NCBI GenBank assembly: GCA_022701845.1
Contig: JAKONS010000372.1
Coordinates: 1 to 8,273, forward strand
Length of the DNA stretch: 8,273 bases
Direction: 5' to 3'
Origin: Burkholderiaceae bacterium
Lineage (GTDB): Bacteria > Pseudomonadota > Gammaproteobacteria > Burkholderiales > Burkholderiaceae
The position numbers were made by a program, and so were the translations under genes. This document shows, piece after piece, positions 1 to 8,273 of this stretch. How positions within the stretch are numbered: the first letter of the stretch is position 1; each line of letters starts with the position of its first letter. The notes under the pieces were generated by a model that worked only from the letters and a program-made list of their open reading frames with translations, did no database searches and was not told the origin of the DNA.

Positions 1-948
1 TTCCAGGGCCAGATCAAGGAACGGCTGAATTCGCGCGACGCGGTGCGGCTGGTGTCGTCCTTCGTGCGGCCGGCGCTCGAGCTGTGGCTGCACCAGCATG
101 TCGAATACGGCAAGAAGCTGGCCGAACTGGCGATTCGCGCCGCGCAAACCCGCCAGCGGGCGGGCCAGAAGGTGGAGAAGCGGCGCGGCTCCGGCGTGGC
201 GGTGCTGCCCGGCAAGCTGACCGACTGCGAAAGCCGCGACATCGCCCACAACGAGGTGTTCCTGGTCGAGGGCGACTCGGCCGGCGGCAGCGCCAAGATG
301 GGCCGCGACAAGGAATGCCAGGCGGTGCTGCCCCTGCGCGGCAAGGTGCTCAACACCTGGGAGGTGGAGCGCGACCGGCTCTTCGCCAACACCGAGATCC
401 ACGACATCTCGGTGGCCATCGGCGTCGACCCGCACGGCCCGAACGACTCGCCCGACATGTCCGGCCTGCGCTACGGCAAGGTCTGCATCCTGAGCGATGC
501 CGATGTGGACGGCTCGCATATCCAGGTGCTGCTGCTGACACTTTTCTTCCGGCATTTCCCCAAGCTGATCGAGACCGGCCATGTGTTCGTCTCGCGTCCG
601 CCGCTCTACCGCATCGACGCGCCGGCGCGCGGCAAGAAGCCGGCCGCCAAGGTGTATGCGCTCGACGAGGGCGAGCTCACCGCCACCCTCGACAAGCTGC
701 GCAAGGACGGCGTGCGCGAAGGCGCCTGGAGCATCAGCCGTTTCAAGGGCCTGGGCGAGATGAGCGCGGTGCAGCTGTGGGAAACCACGCTCAACCCCGA
801 CACCCGGCGCCTGATGCCGGTGCAGCTCGGCCTGCTCGACAACGGCCAGACCGAACAGCGCATCACCAAACTGATGGGCAAGGGCGAAGCGGCGGCGCGG
901 CGCGAGCTGATGGAGCTGCACGGCGACGCGGTCGAGGTCGACATCTAG
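1..948 (+). CDS. parE: DNA topoisomerase IV subunit B (ParE), C-terminal half, 5' end outside the window
   Basis: ATPase subunit of topoisomerase IV, the cytoplasmic type IIA enzyme that unlinks replicated chromosomes; it works as a ParC2ParE2 heterotetramer. The frame is open from base 1, giving 315 residues to the TAG at 946-948, about half of the roughly 630-residue family length; the GHKL ATPase domain and part of the transducer are missing. Numbering from the first residue in the window, the TOPRIM domain shows EGDSAGGSAK at 90-99 with catalytic Glu90, NTWEV near 118-122, and the metal-binding DADVDG at 166-171 (Asp166, Asp168, Asp170). RFKGLGEM at 247-254 and TTLNPDTRR follow, both typical of the family. 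The tail is short and lacks the large insertion of proteobacterial GyrB. That, together with a parC gene downstream, points to ParE rather than GyrB. It is probably co-transcribed with the two following genes. Confidence 0.97.
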   Translation, partial: FQGQIKERLNSRDAVRLVSSFVRPALELWLHQHVEYGKKLAELAIRAAQTRQRAGQKVEKRRGSGVAVLPGKLTDCESRDIAHNEVFLVEGDSAGGSAKMGRDKECQAVLPLRGKVLNTWEVERDRLFANTEIHDISVAIGVDPHGPNDSPDMSGLRYGKVCILSDADVDGSHIQVLLLTLFFRHFPKLIETGHVFVSRPPLYRIDAPARGKKPAAKVYALDEGELTATLDKLRKDGVREGAWSISRFKGLGEMSAVQLWETTLNPDTRRLMPVQLGLLDNGQTEQRITKLMGKGEAAARRELMELHGDAVEVDI

Positions 949-976
949 CCGCCGACGCCTGCGCTTCTTTTCTTAT

Positions 977-982
977 AAGGAA
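977..982 (+). promoter_or_regulatory. Shine-Dalgarno site of the lytic transglycosylase gene
   Basis: AAGGAA lies 7 bases before the ATG at 990, in a short AT-rich patch between parE and this gene. It is the only strong ribosome binding site in the window. It fixes the start at 990 even though the frame stays open far upstream. The site overlaps the 8-base palindrome CTTATAAG at 972-979. Confidence 0.8.
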
Positions 983-989
983 CCCCGCC

Positions 990-1868
990 ATGCACCGCTC
1001 GCTCGCTCGCCGTCTGCGCCTGCTCGTCGCCGCCCTCGGGCTGGCGCTGCCGGCCGCGGCGTCTTGGGCGCAGGCCGATGTATGGGGCTTCGTCGACAGC
1101 CAGGGCACCGCGCACTTCGCGGCCGAGCGCATCGATCCGCGCTACCAGCTGTTCTTTCGCGCCGGCCAGAGCTACGACACCCACGACCTGCCGGGCACCG
1201 ACGGCGCCACGCCGCATGGCGCCGGCGTGCGGCCCGAGCGGCTGCGCACCCTGATCGAGATTTCGCCCGGCATGAAGGCGGTGGCGCGGCATCTGCGCGA
1301 GACGGCCACCACCGCGGGTCTCGATTTCGAGCTGCTGCAGGCCCTGATCGCCACCGAATCGGGCTTCGACGCGGCGGCGGTGTCGCCGCGCGGCGCCGTC
1401 GGCCTGATGCAGCTGATGCCGGCCACCGCGCAGCGCTGGGGCGTCAGCGCCGACGCCCGCAAGCCGCTGGCCGACAAGCTCACCGACCCGCTCACCAACA
1501 TCCGCGCCGGCACCCGCTACCTGCGCTACCTGGTCGACCTGTTCCCCGGCCGCCTGGAGCTGGCGCTGGCCGCCTACAACGCCGGCGAGGGCGCGGTGCA
1601 GCGCGCCGGCAACCGCATTCCCAACTATCCCGAGACGCAGAACTATGTGAAGACGGTGATGCAGCTCTACCAGTCGCTCAAGCCCGGCGTCGGCGCCCGG
1701 GTCGTGCCGCTGCGGGTGCGCATGGAGATTCCGGCCACGCCGATGAACGCCACCCTGCCCACGCCGGTGCCACGCTCCCGCCGTGGGGCGGTCGCCTGGC
1801 AGGCGCCGGCCGAGACCGTCGTGCCCGACCTGCCGCCGCTGCAGCCCGCCGCGCCGCCGCCTTTCTAG
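990..1868 (+). CDS. Secreted soluble lytic transglycosylase (SLT / GH23 family)
   Basis: A 292-residue periplasmic enzyme expected to cleave the MurNAc-GlcNAc bond of peptidoglycan, leaving 1,6-anhydro-MurNAc ends. Residues 1-27 look like a Sec signal peptide: Arg-rich start (MHRSLARRLRLL), hydrophobic core, and likely cleavage after SWA (25-27) or AQA (27-29). There is no lipobox cysteine, so a soluble rather than outer-membrane-anchored form is predicted. Residues 30-57 (DVWGFVDSQGTAHF...) form a small N-terminal module of the kind that often precedes such domains. The SLT domain spans about 105-230, with catalytic Glu123 in ATESGF, GLMQLMP at 138-144, AAYNAGEGAV at 194-203 and NYPETQNYV at 212-220. 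The last 50 or so residues are Pro/Ala-rich, without a recognisable domain, and end in APPPF. It sits between parE (41-base gap) and parC (57-base gap) on the same strand. The exact subfamily and physiological partner cannot be read from sequence. Confidence 0.93.
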   Translation: MHRSLARRLRLLVAALGLALPAAASWAQADVWGFVDSQGTAHFAAERIDPRYQLFFRAGQSYDTHDLPGTDGATPHGAGVRPERLRTLIEISPGMKAVARHLRETATTAGLDFELLQALIATESGFDAAAVSPRGAVGLMQLMPATAQRWGVSADARKPLADKLTDPLTNIRAGTRYLRYLVDLFPGRLELALAAYNAGEGAVQRAGNRIPNYPETQNYVKTVMQLYQSLKPGVGARVVPLRVRMEIPATPMNATLPTPVPRSRRGAVAWQAPAETVVPDLPPLQPAAPPPF

Positions 1869-1925
1869 CCGGGCGCCCACCGGCGTCCTTTCCGCGGTCC
1901 TTCGTATTCGCCCACCTGGTTCCCG

Positions 1926-4304
<2,379 letters not shown>

Positions 4305-4314
4305 CCACCCGCCT

Positions 4315-4337
4315 GCCCGCCGTGTCGACCTGCGGGC
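4315..4337. terminator. Inverted repeat in the convergent parC/kdpE gap (weak terminator candidate)
   Basis: GCCCGC (4315-4320) and GCGGGC (4332-4337) form a perfect 6-bp inverted repeat with an 11-base loop. It fills most of the gap between the parC stop and the kdpE stop. The symmetric placement suits a bidirectional terminator, but neither side has a T tract and the stem is short, so chance in GC-rich DNA is a real alternative. Confidence 0.3.
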
Positions 4338-5045
4338 TCACCCGCCCCGGTCGCCCACCAGCCGGTAGCCCACCGCGTTCTCGGTCAGCAGGTAGACCGG
4401 CTGGGCCGGGTCGTCCTCGAGCTTGCGCCGCAGGTTGCCCATGTAGATGCGGGTGTAGTGGCTCTGCTCGGCGGCGGCCGGGCCCCATACCGCCACCAGC
4501 AGCTGGCGGTGCGTCATCACCCGGCCGACATGGGCCAGCAGCACCGCCAGCAGGTTCCATTCGCGCGGCGTGAGGTGCACCTCGACGCCGGCCTTGCGCA
4601 CCAGCCGTGCGGCCTTGTCGACCTCGATCGTGCCGAAGCGCACCACCGTATCCACATCCGCCGGTGCCGAGCCCCCCGCGCGGTTCTTGCGCTGGCTGGC
4701 GCGCACCCGCGCCATCAGTTCGCCGATGCCGAACGGCTTGGTGAGGTAGTCGTCGGCGCCGCAATCCAGCGCGCGGATCTTCTCGGTCTCGCCGGCGCGG
4801 GCCGACAGCACGATGATCGGCACCGCCGACCAGCCGCGCACCGCCTGGATGATGTCGGTGCCGTCGCCGCCGGGCAGCCCCAGGTCGAGCAGGATCACGT
4901 CGGGCCGGCGGGTGGCGGCCTCCACCGTGCCGCGCGCCACCGAGTCGGCTTCGTACACCTTCCAGCCCTCGGCCTCCAGGGTGCTGCGGACGAATCCGCG
5001 GATATGGGCTTCGTCCTCGACGATCAGGGCGATGGGTGCGGTCAT
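4338..5045 (-). CDS. kdpE: KdpE-family response regulator (OmpR/PhoB type)
   Basis: A 235-residue cytoplasmic transcription factor, partner of the sensor kinase KdpD. The receiver domain (about 4-120) has acidic-pocket Glu10-Asp11, phosphoacceptor Asp54 in LLDLGLPGGDG, Ser81 and Lys103 in KPFG. The winged-helix DNA-binding domain (about 130-232) contains LTPREWNLLAVLL, RQLLVAVWG and a recognition-helix region SHYTRIYMGNLRRKLE (195-210) that closely follows E. coli KdpE as I recall it, ending in GYRLVG. This resemblance, and a kdpD gene nearby, make KdpE much likelier than another OmpR-type regulator. The ATG at 5045 is chosen because MTAPIALIVEDE aligns with the family start; the frame is open further upstream to 5138, but that stretch is Arg-rich and unlike the family. 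No Shine-Dalgarno is visible. It is transcribed away from kup and kdpD, so it is physically separated from its kinase. Confidence 0.95.
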   Translation of the reverse strand: MTAPIALIVEDEAHIRGFVRSTLEAEGWKVYEADSVARGTVEAATRRPDVILLDLGLPGGDGTDIIQAVRGWSAVPIIVLSARAGETEKIRALDCGADDYLTKPFGIGELMARVRASQRKNRAGGSAPADVDTVVRFGTIEVDKAARLVRKAGVEVHLTPREWNLLAVLLAHVGRVMTHRQLLVAVWGPAAAEQSHYTRIYMGNLRRKLEDDPAQPVYLLTENAVGYRLVGDRGG

Positions 5046-5129
5046 GGTGCGTCGGCGGGTGAGGGGGTGCGCTGCAAGGCACGCACGGTGCCACAAGTGC
5101 CCGCCAGCGGTACCCGCCCGCCGCGGAGT

Positions 5130-5146
5130 TTTACGCATTCTTTATG
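5130..5146. promoter_or_regulatory. Candidate KdpE operator (AT-rich direct repeat)
   Basis: TTTACGCATTCTTTATG contains two TTTA(C/T)G half-sites starting 11 bases apart (5130 and 5141), about one helical turn. From memory, the E. coli kdpFABC operator is TTTATACTTTTTTTACA: the same length, two TTTA half-sites with the same 11-base offset, and 11 of 17 positions identical to this element. It is the most AT-rich stretch of the 141-base region between the divergent kdpE and kup genes. Binding has not been shown; the match rests on a remembered E. coli site. Confidence 0.45.
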
Positions 5147-5156
5147 GCGGCTCCCC

Positions 5157-5162
5157 TATGCT
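5157..5162 (+). promoter_or_regulatory. Weak -10 candidate for kup
   Basis: TATGCT matches the sigma-70 -10 consensus at 4 of 6 positions and would give a leader of roughly 18 bases before the kup ATG. There is no good -35 at 16-18 bases; the nearest, TTTACG at 5130-5135, is 21 bases away. A poor -35 next to the candidate KdpE site would suit an activator-dependent promoter, but the element may be chance. Confidence 0.25.
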
Positions 5163-5186
5163 CGTGGGTATTTGAGTGTCCCGCAC

Positions 5187-7100
5187 ATGACATCAAGCAC
5201 GACCGGCCCGGCGCATCCATCGGCCGCGCAGCCCGCGGGTTTCAGCGCCGCCCTCACCGTCGCCGCGCTGGGCGTGGTGTTCGGCGACATCGGCACCTCG
5301 GTGCTCTACGCCTTCAAGGAAACCCTCAACCCCGAGCACGGCGTGGCGCTCACGCCCGGTGCGGTGCTGGGCCTGCTGTCGCTCATCTTCTGGGGGCTGA
5401 TGGTGGTCGTCACCCTGAAATACGTGGTGTTCGTGCTGCGCGCCGACTACGACGGCGAAGGCGGCATCCTGGCCCTGCAGGCCCTGGCCCGGCGGGCGCT
5501 GCCGGTGCAGGATTCGCACCCCCGCATCTGGCGGGTGCTGGGGCTGCTGGGCCTGGTGGGCGCGGCCATGTTCTACGGCGACTGCATCATCACGCCGGCG
5601 ATCTCGGTGCTGTCGGCGGTGGAAGGCCTGCAGGTGCAGGCGCCGCAGCTGGAGAAATTCGTCATCCCGATCACCATCGGCATCCTGCTCGGCCTGTTCG
5701 CGGTGCAGCGCAAGGGCACCGCCCGCGTCGGCCGGGTGTTCGGGCCGGTGATGCTGCTGTGGTTCGGCGTGCTGGCCCTGAGCGGCGCGTGGCATGTGGT
5801 GCAGGAGCCGCGCATCCTGGCGGCCCTCGATCCGCGCCACGCCATCGGCTTTCTCTGGACCCACGGCCCGCAGGCGCTGGCGGTGCTGGGCGCGGTGTTC
5901 CTGGCCTTCACCGGCGGCGAGGCGCTGTATGCCGACATGGGGCATTTCGGCGCCCGGCCGATCCGGCTGGCCTGGCTCTTCGTGGCGCTGCCGGCGCTGG
6001 TGCTGAACTACTTCGGCCAGGGCGCGCTGGTGCTGGCCGACCCGACGGCCATCGACAACCCGTTCTACCGCCTGTTTCCCGCCTGGGCCATCGTGCCGAT
6101 GGTGGTGCTGGCCGCGATGGCCACGGTGATCGCCTCGCAGGCGGTGCTGTCGGGCGCGTTCTCGCTCACCGCCCAGGCGATGCGCATGGGCTACCTGCCG
6201 CGCATGCGCCTGGTGCAGACCTCCGACAACGCGATCGGCCAGGTGTACCTGCCGGCGATCAACTGGATCCTGATGATCGGCGTGATGGCGCTGGTGGTCG
6301 GTTTCGGCAGTTCGAGCGCGCTGTCGGCCGCCTACGGCATCGCGGTGTCGATCACCATGGTGACCACCACGCTGCTGGCCGGCGTGGTGGCGTTCGGGCT
6401 GTGGCACTGGAACCGGGTGGCGGTGGTGGCGGGCGTGATCGTCTTCGCCGCGATCGACCTGGCGTTCGTCGCGGCCAACAGCCTGAAGATCCACGAGGGC
6501 GGCTGGCTGACCCTGGCGGTGGCGGCCGCGGTGATGGCCGTCTTCACCACCTGGGCCAAGGGCCGGCGCATCGGCCTGGCGATCATCGAGGCCGATCAGA
6601 TCCCGCTGGAGCCCTTCATCGAATCGCTCGCCGCGCATGTGCCGCACCGGGTGCCGGGCACCGCGGTGTTCCTGCACGGCAGCGAGGAATCGGTGCCCTA
6701 TGCGCTGCTGCACAACCTCAAGCACAACCATGTGCTGCACGAGCGGGTGGTGATCATGGTGGTGCAGGCGCTGCCGGTGCCGCGCGTCGACGCGCAGGAG
6801 CGCATCGTGGCGCGGCAGCGCGAGCTCGGCATCTGGACGGTGGTGGCCCGCCACGGCTTCATGGAGACGCCCGACGTGCCGGCCTTCATGCAGGCCTTCG
6901 CCGCGCAGCAGGGCCTGGCGTGCGAGACGATGAGCACCTCGTATTTCACCTCGCGCGCCTCCATCGTCGCCGGCGACCTGCCCGACATGAGCACGCCGCG
7001 CCAGGCGCTCTTCGGCTGGCTGCAGCGCAACGCCGGCCGCGCCTCCGACCACTTCCAGCTGCCCGGCAACCGGGTGGTCGAGATGGGCCAGCGCGGCTGA
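5187..7100 (+). CDS. kup: Kup potassium uptake transporter (KUP/HAK/KT family)
   Basis: A 637-residue inner-membrane K+ transporter, thought to run as a K+/H+ symporter; E. coli Kup has 622 residues. The family signature GVVFGDIGTSVLY is at 29-41, with Asp34 and Tyr41 at positions implicated in ion binding in the relative KimA. DYDGEGGI is at 87-94, FYGDCIITPAIS at 129-140 and EALYADMGHFG further on. About twelve hydrophobic segments fill residues 20-460. A cytosolic tail of about 165 residues follows, with PYALLHNLKHN and HERVVIM, ending in NRVVEMG. One oddity: the signature usually reads GTSPLY, but here Val39 replaces Pro. The ATG at 5187 is chosen because it gives the short hydrophilic N-terminus normal for the family; TTG at 5172 is an in-frame alternative, and neither has a strong Shine-Dalgarno. 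It is divergent from kdpE and only 7 bases upstream of kdpD, so probably co-transcribed with kdpD. Confidence 0.97.
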   Translation: MTSSTTGPAHPSAAQPAGFSAALTVAALGVVFGDIGTSVLYAFKETLNPEHGVALTPGAVLGLLSLIFWGLMVVVTLKYVVFVLRADYDGEGGILALQALARRALPVQDSHPRIWRVLGLLGLVGAAMFYGDCIITPAISVLSAVEGLQVQAPQLEKFVIPITIGILLGLFAVQRKGTARVGRVFGPVMLLWFGVLALSGAWHVVQEPRILAALDPRHAIGFLWTHGPQALAVLGAVFLAFTGGEALYADMGHFGARPIRLAWLFVALPALVLNYFGQGALVLADPTAIDNPFYRLFPAWAIVPMVVLAAMATVIASQAVLSGAFSLTAQAMRMGYLPRMRLVQTSDNAIGQVYLPAINWILMIGVMALVVGFGSSSALSAAYGIAVSITMVTTTLLAGVVAFGLWHWNRVAVVAGVIVFAAIDLAFVAANSLKIHEGGWLTLAVAAAVMAVFTTWAKGRRIGLAIIEADQIPLEPFIESLAAHVPHRVPGTAVFLHGSEESVPYALLHNLKHNHVLHERVVIMVVQALPVPRVDAQERIVARQRELGIWTVVARHGFMETPDVPAFMQAFAAQQGLACETMSTSYFTSRASIVAGDLPDMSTPRQALFGWLQRNAGRASDHFQLPGNRVVEMGQRG

Positions 7101-7107
7101 TCGCGCG

Positions 7108-8273
7108 ATGAGCCAGACCCCGCCGCCCGCGCGCCCCGATCCGGACGCGCTCGTGCTGCAGCTCCGGCGCGAGGACGAGCGCGCCCGGCGCGGCAAGCTG
7201 CGCATCTATTTCGGTGCCAACGCCGGCGTCGGCAAGACCTTCGCCATGCTGGGCGCGGCCCAGCGCGAGCGCCAGGCCGGCCGCGACGTGGTGATCGGCG
7301 TGGTCGAGACCCACGGCCGCGCCGACACCGCCGAGCTGACCGCAGGCCTCGAGCAGCTGCCGCCGCTGCGCCTGGACTACCGCGGCCGCATGCTGGCGGA
7401 ATTCGACCTGGACGGCGCCCTGGCGCGCCGCCCGGCGACGCTGCTGGTCGACGAGCTGGCGCATTCCAACGTCGCCGGCTCGCGCCACGAAAAACGCTGG
7501 CAGGACGTGCAGGAGCTGCGCGACGCTGGCATCGACGTCTGGACCGCGCTCAACGTGCAGCATCTCGAAAGCCTCAACGGCACCGTCGGCGCCATCACCG
7601 GCGTGCGGGTGCACGAGACGGTGCCCGACACGGTGTTCGACAGCGCCGACGAGCTGGTGCTGATCGACGTCACGCCCGACGAACTGGTGGCCCGGCTGCA
7701 GGCCGGCAAGGTGTACCTGCCGCAGCAGGCCGAGCGGGCGGCGCAGAACTTCTTTCGCAAGGGCAACCTGATCGCGCTGCGCGAGATCGCCCTGCGCCGC
7801 ACCGCGGAGCGGGTCGGTGACGACCGGCTGCACTGGCGTGTCGAGACGCCGAGCAGCGCGGCCGCCGGCGACGCGGGCTCCGACGCGGTGCTGTGCTGCG
7901 TCGGGCCCGCGCCGGGCGCCGAGCACGCGGTGCGCGCCGCCGCGCGGCTGGCCGGCCAGCGCAACCAGCACTGGTCGGCGGTGTATGTCGAGACGCCGCG
8001 CCTGCGCCGCCTGCCCGATGCCGACCGCGACCGCACCCTGGCGGTGCTGAAGCTGGCCGAGGAGCTGGGCGCCGCCACCGCGGTGCTCACCGGCGCCGAC
8101 GTGGCCCAGGTGCTGGCGCAGTACGCGCTGCAGCAGGGATTCGCCACCGTGGTGATGGGCCGCGCCACGCTGCGCGAGGGCTGGCGCGGCTGGTGGCGCG
8201 GCCGCTATGGCGAGGGCCTGCGCGGGCGCATCGCCGCGCGCGCGCCGGGCCTCGACCTGCTGGAGGTGGGCGC
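7108..8273 (+). CDS. kdpD: KdpD sensor histidine kinase, N-terminal part, 3' end outside the window
   Basis: Sensor kinase of the KdpD/KdpE potassium and osmotic-stress system; it phosphorylates KdpE and removes the phosphate. The frame is open to the window edge: 388 complete codons of a protein usually near 900. The N-terminal KdpD domain (about 28-235) has Walker A GANAGVGKT at 36-44, VGVVETHGR-type motif at 63-71, Walker B LLVDE with Asp115-Glu116, ELAHSNVAGSRH, NVQHLESLNG at 149-158 and FFRKGNLIALREIALRR at 215-231. A universal-stress-protein-like domain follows (about 258-388), with HAVRAAARLAGQ and VYVETPRLRRLP. The membrane segments, GAF-like region, histidine-containing domain and ATPase lie beyond the edge, so an intact kinase is assumed, not seen. 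The ATG at 7108 fits because RPDPDALVLQ followed by RGKLRIYFGA resembles the E. coli start. No Shine-Dalgarno is evident; it begins 7 bases after the kup stop, which suggests translational coupling. Confidence 0.95.
   Translation, partial: MSQTPPPARPDPDALVLQLRREDERARRGKLRIYFGANAGVGKTFAMLGAAQRERQAGRDVVIGVVETHGRADTAELTAGLEQLPPLRLDYRGRMLAEFDLDGALARRPATLLVDELAHSNVAGSRHEKRWQDVQELRDAGIDVWTALNVQHLESLNGTVGAITGVRVHETVPDTVFDSADELVLIDVTPDELVARLQAGKVYLPQQAERAAQNFFRKGNLIALREIALRRTAERVGDDRLHWRVETPSSAAAGDAGSDAVLCCVGPAPGAEHAVRAAARLAGQRNQHWSAVYVETPRLRRLPDADRDRTLAVLKLAEELGAATAVLTGADVAQVLAQYALQQGFATVVMGRATLREGWRGWWRGRYGEGLRGRIAARAPGLDLLEVG

Noticed and set aside
1..948. Possibility that the first gene is gyrB
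   Set aside because: The short C-terminal region without the large GyrB insertion, and parC downstream, fit ParE.
1868..1884. GCCGG-N7-CCGGC inverted repeat at the transglycosylase stop codon, followed by a short pyrimidine run
   Set aside because: The stem is only 5 bp and there is no real T tract; it would also cut parC from its presumed operon. Probably chance in GC-rich sequence.
1885..1902. Two copies of GTCCTT 12 bases apart just upstream of parC
   Set aside because: Too short to be distinguished from chance, with no third copy or palindromic structure.
5046..5138. Upstream extension of kdpE to an in-frame ATG at 5138
   Set aside because: It would add 31 Arg-rich residues unlike other KdpE proteins and begin inside the AT-rich candidate operator. 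The start at 5045 gives the standard receiver-domain N-terminus.
4458..5186. Upstream extension of the kup reading frame across kdpE
   Set aside because: The frame is open but runs antisense through the whole kdpE coding region; the translated stretch is not membrane-like and no Kup protein has such an N-terminus.
5193..7205. Long minus-strand open frame (670 codons) opposite kup
   Set aside because: His/Gln/Arg/Gly-rich sequence without domains, antisense to a clear Kup coding region; an artefact of base composition.

Overview
The window is dense, very GC-rich chromosomal DNA with strong G/C preference at third codon positions. The protein sequences (ParE, ParC, KdpD, KdpE, Kup) look proteobacterial, and the combination best suits a betaproteobacterium of the order Burkholderiales, perhaps Comamonadaceae. 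That placement is inferred from sequence character; no search was run. There are no rRNA or tRNA genes, insertion sequences, prophage genes or CRISPR arrays, and no intergenic gap exceeds about 145 bases.

Left part (1-4304, + strand): the 3' half of parE, a secreted soluble lytic transglycosylase, and complete parC. They lie head to tail with gaps of 41 and 57 bases and are probably one transcription unit. ParE and ParC form topoisomerase IV, which decatenates daughter chromosomes. The enzyme between them cuts peptidoglycan in the periplasm, so a chromosome-segregation module has a cell-wall gene inside it.

Right part (4338-8273): a potassium module. kdpE (response regulator) is on the minus strand, convergent with parC. 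Across a 141-base intergenic region and on the plus strand come kup (12-TM K+ transporter) and, 7 bases later, kdpD (K+ sensor kinase), which runs off the window just before its membrane domain. In the textbook arrangement kdpD and kdpE are adjacent and follow kdpFABC. Here the pair is split around a kup gene and no kdpFABC is visible. The kdpE-kup intergenic region holds an AT-rich 17-base direct repeat resembling the E. coli KdpE operator as I remember it. The simplest reading is a KdpD/KdpE system that controls Kup, either instead of or in addition to the Kdp pump.

Most of the window is ordinary housekeeping. The potassium locus and its candidate operator are the parts most worth a second look, followed by a Gln at the quinolone-contact position of ParC.
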